From assembly GCA_905116865.2 (NCBI GenBank), contig CAJHNH020000827.1:89501-153500 (forward strand): a stretch of DNA of 64,000 nt. Direction: 5' to 3'. This stretch comes from Candidula unifasciata. Lineage: Eukaryota; Mollusca; Gastropoda; Stylommatophora; Geomitridae. Under the pieces are notes generated by a model. That model ran no database searches. It was not told where the DNA came from and was given only the letters and a program-made list of their open reading frames with translations. Positions 12,691 through 21,700 of the stretch are shown here, piece by piece. Numbering within the stretch: the stretch's first letter is position 1; every line of letters begins with the position of its first letter. The position numbers were made by a program, and so were the translations under genes.

Positions 12691-15600
12691 GGGGGGTTAG
12701 ACCCGCTGCCCATTGACAAGCATGTCATAAAAGGTGACTGCTCAAGAATTTTCTAAAATTGGAGTTGTTGGACTGAAAGGGGCACATATTGCAGCCTAGC
12801 TGTTAACCACAGCACAAGTGTACCAGCCACATTTTTAAATGTGAATGCAGAACAACAAAACTTGGCACTAAGTTTGGTACAAAACTGATAATTGCAGCAG
12901 GTGCACTAACTTTGTGCACTGTCAGATTTATTACTTTATTAAACTCTTGGAGACAACGTGACTGGGAGGCTCTGCTGCCCACCTCATTTTTAGAAGTTGT
13001 ATGTCCAGCTGGCCATCAGCTTGTGACTTTTTCTAGTATTAAACTATGTTTGCCATGTTAAATAATCATATCTATAAACATGATTAAAAAGATCAAAGCT
13101 AGATACATGCAAAACAAAAAAGAATGGTATAAATCATTACAAAGAGCACGTCTTCATACCATCACTTTCAGTTTGGTCCCAAGACATACTGATATGAAAG
13201 GCTATGAGAGGGTGAATACACTTGCAGGCAGCGCTACACTAGAAAATGGATCTTCAGATGACATAATCAATGTTACAAGAGAGACATCCTGTGTGGGTTC
13301 TGGGGCCCTATTGTGGGGAAAACAAGATTAGACCTACTGCCTTCCCACAAAACATGTTGTAAGAGTTGACTGAGAGCTTCCTCCAAGGTCAGAGTGCATC
13401 TGCCCTAATGGCAAGGAACAACCAACTGCACACAATAAGCCAGTAAAACAGATGTAAAAGCAAAGCTCAAGCCCTGGCACAGAGCCATAGTCCACATGGA
13501 CGAACAACCCAGGACTTTCCACTGGATATTACAGCCAGTGAACAAAGAAGACACAGAAGATATGAGAAACGACACACGCTGAGAATCTCCTTTTCAATGT
13601 GAAAACCATGCAAGAGCTCGCAGGCACCATATCAGCCAATGCAGAACATGGGTCACCAGCATCATGAGTGTCAATATACTAAGAAAGAATCTTAACTCTT
13701 TGAGTCCCAAAGAACGCATCATACGTTCATAGGTTACTGCCTAGAAGCCCAGTGAACGCATGATGCGCTGATTTTACATCTCTCTTGACTACCTCTTGGG
13801 TCTGTGATGCTAAACCCTCTGGGACTCAGAAGACTCAAGAAGATCAGAAAACTTATGGTGTGCCTGACAGAAAGTGAGGATGATCTTTAACAATCAACAC
13901 AAAATCATCACCTTGGTTTCAGTTTTTGAGCAGTCTTCACCTGATGGACTATAGTCTCCTTGTTGGCATCCATGATTGTGACCAGACAAATGACAGTGGA
14001 ACCAACTTTGCTATGCCAGAAGCACATGAAGAGGCACACAATGAAGCTGATGGGGATCTGGGAAATTCTGGCATTGGAGATCATCAGGTCTGTATCTTTG
14101 CTTTATTCCTGTACATTTTTCTTTGTTAAAGTCGCTGATGCAGAATTTTAAATGATTTAAAAAAAAAATGTCAGTTGCATGTCCCGTTCAGGATATCATA
14201 AAAACAATGCCAACATTTATCTGTTGTTTGGTTTTACAAGGCAGTGTTAAGTAGTTTGCCTTTGCTTTCTGAAACGTTCACTGCTCATGCCATCAAAATC
14301 AATGCAGAGCTGGCTGGCTTCAAACCCCTTAGCCACATAATTTTATATAATTGTTACATTTCTGGCTGTCAACCTGTTCGCATTTCTGAAGGATCTGGAG
14401 GATTTTCAATAAGCAGGGGGAAGACCGGCCAGGAGCCAAAAAATATACACGTTGTTTTGTTTGACACGAGTTAGTATATTTGTTTATGTTGTTTATTTTT
14501 TATGACACGGACATACAACATGTCAGTGAAAAAATATGTGGAAGCTTCAGAGATGTGGGTTTTTTTTTGCTGCTGAATGATGAAACACAGTAGACAGAAA
14601 ATAATGATGAAGATGCCTTGAAAGAAATCACAGCATTTTTCCATGTCTAAAATATGTTTTTACAAATTTTGTGAGTTTACAATTTATGGGTCGTTTTATG
14701 CACATAGTGGGGTAAAAATCTTCTCCGTGGAGAAGTGGTCAAGCCATTTACCTTGTGCTCGTGTTCATTTCGGCGCTGTTTAGTTCACGAGTACTATTTT
14801 TACAGAGATCCCATGGGGGATCGTCACCAGAGCTGTGGAGGTCTTGCTGTGTCCCGTGCACTTGGCAGGCAGCTAGCTGTTCTGTGGAGAGAGACTGAGC
14901 CATATGGGATAAAACCCAGTGCAATTAAGTCAATCCTCTCACCTTTTCCTTTACCTTTAGATAAGAAAAACAGATAGGAAAATATTGAAAACGAGCAGTA
15001 CATATTATTGTTGGATGCACTAGGGATACCTGATGTAAATCGATGCACTACCTCTCGGACCCAGCTCATGAGGAATTATTCAAACTCAAAAAAAAAATGG
15101 ACTTAAAAATTGCAAATCATGGAAGGGTCATGCTGAGGATGCCATCCAACAGGTTTGCCGCCTTGTTAACTCTTGGAGTCCCAAGGACCGCATCATACAT
15201 TCATAGATTCCTACTTAGACGCCCAACGAACGCATGATGCGCCGATTTTACGTCTCTCTTGACTACTCCTTAGGCCTGTGATGCTAAACCCGCTGGGACT
15301 CAAAGAGTTAGTGGTAATTTTGAAATTGAATGGATACTCATGCCCGCTGGTCCAAACATTAACATAACTGTCCCTGTCGTACTTGATGCAAGCTGCAGAG
15401 AGCAAATTCCTGGCATAGTAGACATTGGTCAGAACACTGGTTGATGAAAACACAGATGAAGGTAATATTGTAGATTACATTGACAGATCCGTAAGGTGCG
15501 GCAAGTGAAGTGTGTGTCACTTTACAGTAAGATCAAGGAGGTGAATGACACCTTTGCTGTTACAACTTATACCCTCACAGTGGAAACTGTAGCTGTAACA

Positions 15601-18600
15601 AGGGCATTAGCATGACTGGGGTACTAAAGAGTTCTCATAATTTGCATACTTAGTGACTCAGGATGCTTAAGAAAATTCAGGCTGGGTTCCTCAAGCAAAA
15701 AGGGATTGTATCACTAAGCACTTTGCGAATGGCTGACCTGATTTTTGTTGTGTGCAGATTGTCCTGCAGCCACTGCAGTTGCTTTGGCTGGTTCGGTACT
15801 GGACAGAAGCAATGTTATCAGTGCTATGTGCATTACTCACCGCAAAAACGAATATGGCAAAGGGCATGGCTCTGTATCTCTGCCTAGGCTTATCGACATA
15901 GGGGTATAGGGATGCACCCTTAAACTGCAGGAAATGAACATTTTACCAAAAGCACAAGACATTTGATTCATCAACACAGAACAGGCCACATCAGTCAGTG
16001 GAGCTTTCATGGAGGAGATTAGAGCACCTGTTGATTTGTCCAGAGGGCTGTGATGATAATCCCCACAAATGACAGAGTCACAGAATTATGGGAAGCGTTA
16101 GACACTCACATATTTTTGGCCACAGCGAAAGGCTATGTGATCGCCAGTTAATATTTGTGTGTGTGTATGTGTATGCATGCATCCGTGCCTGCATATGTGC
16201 ATGTGTGCTTGTATGTGTATTTGCATGTGTGTATGGGTTTCCCGCTTTCTGTGTGAGTTTTCCCTCTTCCTTTGCTCCCAAACTATCCATCCTCAGAAAC
16301 ATTAAGAACAGCCTTACAGAAATGAACATAAGTATTAATAGTGCTCTTGACAGAGCTCATCAACAAACATTACATCTCCCCCGGACACTTCGATGAGGTA
16401 CAAGGTGGAAGAGAAGAAGAAGAAGAATGTAGTGATACCTGGCAACCTCAGAGTCACACTGTCACCTCTGAAAGTTGAGCTGGGATCAGTGTCTTAGTAA
16501 GCACTTGTTCACATCTACTAGCTCACAGATTAGGTTCTTGGAATGATAGAACTATGTATCAGGGGGAAAAAACTCAGTTATGTGGTGGTATGAACAGATA
16601 CAATCTGGATATTCTCGGGGTTAGTGAGTGCAGATGGACTGGCTCAGGTCAGATTTGTCTTAACTACGAACCCAAGAGAGACCCTGTGTACAGCCATCAT
16701 CAGGGAAGGCTAAACCATGAGCCTAATGAAATCTAAGACCTAAAACAGATAACGAACCGCCTGACATGGACAGCTAAAACTTCTGCCCTACACGCGGCCC
16801 TTGGCTCAAGAGGAAGGACTAACGCATCTAACTAACCCCAGTTTTTAATGTTTCTTTCATACTGAGTTCAATTATTTCTTCTGTTTCTTCTTCGTTTATC
16901 CTTAAAAGGGTGGTTGGCACGTTGAATTGTGGCTTATGGGGCTTTACTGAATTCACAGATGGAGTACAATGACAACATGGATGGGGTTAGTCCTCCAGAT
17001 TCTCCTAGGCCTGCTACCCCGATTCCTCCATTCACTGGAGAGCTGGATCCAGATTGGGAGCATTATGGGATACTCTGTAGTGAAGGTGAGTACTAGATCT
17101 TGTTTAATATGTCAACTTCTTTTGGCATTCCCCAGCTGTAAGCTCAGCTGGATAATTTCTGGTTGTTTCTCCACTTCGGGACTTGATCTTGTTCCAGAAC
17201 TTGAATTTTGCATACAGATGCATCTCACAGATCTGCCTTATTTGTGTGCAGACTGTTGGTTCCTAACCTCTCAGACAGATGCCTCCATATTCGAATTAAA
17301 CACCACTAATTAGTCATGATATGCTTGTTGGGGGGCACGGCTGACCTGTTCTTATTTTCCCTAAAATTGGGGCCCAGTGACCCACATGTGGATGTCACCT
17401 TTAACTTTTAGCATTTGTCTGTCTGTACTCTGACCCAGACAGCATAACACGTAGGTATAATCAAATTAGAATTCTTCTTCAGCATTTCAAACCTATGAGG
17501 TTTACTGCTGCAAATGTCACCCACCTGCCTTCATTTAGGTAATTTCCCTTCTCTTTCTTGTTGGTGACGGCACATATTTATTTGTAGGTCTATCTCTTCA
17601 TTAAGTTAGAATTGAAAAGATATTCTAATCTTGGCACAGCATATGCATTTTAGTTACTCATCTCAGTAAATTTCCCCCATTGCTGGATGAATAAGGCGGG
17701 CTTGTGCATGAGACCAGCTGTCTCACCACAAGATGCTTTTTGTAGCTACAGAAACTCACAGAAAAGGATGCTATTCTGGTCAGCAGAACCACCAGAGTGC
17801 ACCAGTGACAGTTACTGGTGAAAGCCGCTTTGCAGAAATCAGTAACTTGACTCAAGCATTGCTTGGTTCTCAAACAAGAACTAAAATTCGTTTCTGGAAC
17901 ATCAAAACCATGACAGAAACAACAAAATCAGCCAGGGTAAAAAAAAGAAATGAAATGATACCATCTAGATATATTGAGGTTTGAGCGAAGTGAGATGGCC
18001 CGGAACAGATAAGAGGATGGTCAGTGGTTTAACATCATTTATTCAGGACGAGAAAATGGGAAACTCATGGAAGGGGTAGGTGTAATGATGTCACCTCAAG
18101 TTTCAAAGTGTATGTTAGGAGTGGGAACCTATTTCAAGTCAGATGATCAGAGCCTAATTCAATACCAGGCATATCAAAATGACAAAACTGCAGTTCTATG
18201 CACCAACCAATGATGCTAAGGCAGACAATTAATGCGTGTTTTATGAACAGCTGCAGGGTGAAACTGACAAGATTCCAAAAGGTGACCTATTAAGAGTAAT
18301 GGGAGATTTAATGCTTATGAAGGCAAAGACAATGTGGTCTAGAGAGAGCTATGTGAAAGGAAGGAGTCAGCACATTGAAGGAAAATGGGGAAAGATTAGC
18401 AGAGTTCTGCTGGCAGTCAAACCTAGTAATTGGAGGTACCATTTTTGCACACAAGGAAATTCAATTCATAAATTAACTTGGAATTCACCAGTTGGGGTGA
18501 CCAAGAACCAGACTGACTACCTCTGAATCAACAGAAAATTCAGAACCTCCTTAATAGATGTCCATGCATACAGGCAAGCAGATGTTGGAAGTGATCACAA

Positions 18601-18729
18601 CCTAGGCATTTGACAATTGAAATTGAAACTCAAACATAGCATAGAATAGATAGCCAAAGACTTTGTGATGAAAATGTCCAACAAGAGTTCCAGTTTAAAT
18701 TTAAAAACAGGTACAAGCTACTTGAATAG

Positions 18730-18784
<55 letters not shown>

Positions 18785-21700
18785 CAGTGCCTTAAAGACA
18801 AATGGAACAGTATAAAGACCACCATCTTGGAGGCGGCTATTTGTAGTGCAGGATTAAAGAAGATTGATAGAAAACCGTGGATAAGTGATGACACCTATCA
18901 GTGCATGCAGAATAGAAAGGCAGCAAAACTTGTGATATGTAATGCAAAGACAACACAAGACGAGATTAGAGTTCAAAGAAGATTTAGGAAAAGAGACAAA
19001 CAAATAAAAAGTGCTGCAAGAAAAAATAAAAGAGCATTTGTCGATAAACTAGCTGAAGAAGGGGAAGAGGTCGGTAGCTAAATACTTTTCAATACATTAA
19101 AACAACTAACTGGAACATTCTAACCATGATGTGGTCCACTCAAAAGCAGAGATGGCACAATGCTTATATCTGATGCTGAGCAGAGGAAAAAGATGAGCAG
19201 AACATTCCAAAGAGACCTTAAACAAGCCTGACCGCTAGACCTAATGAAGTTTGGGGGAAGAGGCAAAAAGGACCAATCTCCCGATAAGTGAGGGGCAGAT
19301 TAATGTTGGGGAAATTAAAAAGGCAATACATTCCCTAGCAGATAACAAGACGTCGGGTGTTGATAATTATAATATTACAGCAGAAATGCTCAAAGGGGCA
19401 GATGAGACAGCTATTCAACAATAGAACTATTCAACAAAATATGGGAAGAGAAAACAGTCACAGAACAATGGAGGAAAGGAATAATTGTGAACCTCCCTTC
19501 CACACACAGAAAAGTAATAATAATAATTGCAGAGGAATTACCGTATTATCCTTTATCTCAAAAACCTTTTGCAAAGTAATCGTCAAAAGAAGTAAAGAGG
19601 CAGTTGATACAATCATGAGAGAAGAACAAGCTGGTTGTAGAACTGGAAGAAGATGTCTGGATCAAATATTTACACAGAGACTTATTCTAGAAGAACACAA
19701 TGAGAAGCAACAAACTCTCAACCTGAATTTTATTGATTACAAGAAGTCCTTAGACGTCTTACACAGAATTTCACTGTGGGGAATTTTGGAATGCTATGGC
19801 ATACCAGCAAAAATAATATGCATTATTAAAAATGTATGTAATGATTCAGAATGTGCAGTGCGCACTGAAAATAGTCTAAGTGGCTGCTTTTTGGGTAGAA
19901 ACTGAAGTGAAACAAGACTGCATTCTATCTCCCTTGTTATTTGGAGTATTCATTGATTGGGTAATGAAAAAATGATGCAAAGGCAATACTGGCATTGACT
20001 GGGTAGAGAAAAGACAACCTGAAGATCTAGATTTTGCAGATGATACTGTTCTGTTAAGTGAACGTAACAAAGACCTGCAAACAAAAACAGATGATTTGTT
20101 GTCTACAGCATGAAAAATAGGACTACAAATAAGTTATGAGAAAACAAATATACAAATCATGTAGATTTCATGCTAGATTATAAATCAATAAAAGTAACGG
20201 ACCATTGCACCTTTTTTTGGGTATCAATTTTGTCTCTCAGGGAGGTACATTGAAGGAGTCTATGATATGCTTTGGCAAAGCAACAGCAGTCTAAAAAAAA
20301 TCCTTAACAATATATGGAGCTCCAAATTACAAATCTTCAGTTTTTATGTATTTCGATTCTAACATATGCCAGCAAAAGTAGGAGAACCACCAAAGATATG
20401 AAAGAAAAGTTAACGTGGATTTAAAAATAAATGTCCGAGAAAAATCATGAACATAAAATAAGATGAATTCAAAAAGAGTGAGGAGATCAGAGATATGTCT
20501 GGACAGATACCTTTATCGACTGCAGTAAGACAAAGAAAGTGGAGATATATTGGGCGCTCTCTGGGACAAAAGCAAAGAATTATAAAACACGCACTGGAAT
20601 GGGAAACAAATGGTCTAAGAAAAAGATAACGTTCAAGGGAGGCATTAAAAAGAACATTGTTACGAGAGGCTAAAATGCTTCGCTGGACTCCCATGTCAGA
20701 AATCAAGAGAGCTGCATGCAATAGAGCGGAGTGGAGAAATCAAATGCAAGCCCTATGTGATATCTAACGGCACAAAATGATCTTGGTAAACTACTTTAGC
20801 TGGCCAGGTTTTTCACACACTCAAACAATTAACAAGATAATAGAAACACATTTCTTTAGCACAGCATTCTAGCTTGAGTGTCTAATTTAAAAGTGCAGTT
20901 GGCACACTGTCGTAGGGTTACATCAGGGCTTGTGCCAGACACATCCAGTTTCACGAAATCCCTGTTAGTCGCTCTTTGTGTGTGTGACATGCTTGTTAGG
21001 AAGCAAGGGGTATTATTTTTTCTCATGTTGTATTCTTGATCATTGATCCCTATAAACTTATTTCACCCCTGTGTGGGTTCCAGGCCTCATTGTGGGGAAA
21101 ACAAGAAAAGACCCACTGCCTCCCCAAAAGCATGTCGTAAGAGTCGACTAATTGGGGAGCTTCCTTTGAAGTCGGAGTGCATCTGCCGGAGAGGCAAGGA
21201 ACCAACAGTCTGTATTCAAGAGAATGAGATCTGTAAAACTGATGCACATGCAACACTCAGATTCTGGAGCAGGACTGCAGTTCAGTAGTGGACGAGCAAC
21301 CAGAACTTTCTGCCAGAGTGTACAGCTGGTGAACGCGAAGAAGAAGAAGAAACCTATTTCATTGTTCAAAACAAAATTTATGTTCATTCTTGCCTTCATG
21401 CTGCATATGTAACTATGCAGCTTTCACTAGTTAAACAAAATGGCGGGTTACTTGTCATCTGCTGATGGTGCAGAATTACAGTTTAGCCAGATCATAGATG
21501 AATTATGCCTGTTTGGATGACAAGTTTTGCATCATGGGTTGTTTTTGTTTTGCCATAATAAAACCAGTCTCATTATTTAATTGTCAGACTGTTCTGTTCT
21601 TGGCTAATTCTGTCTCACTTTTTGCCTAAATCAACCCACCCTGGCTGATATATATTGTAGCTCTTCTTCTGAAATATTAACGTTTTAAAATCCCCCCCCC

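Noticed and set aside
15640..15900. ORF with several Cys that might be a zinc-binding domain
   Set aside because: The Cys spacing fits no family, the frame is short, and it lies in a kinase intron without splice support.
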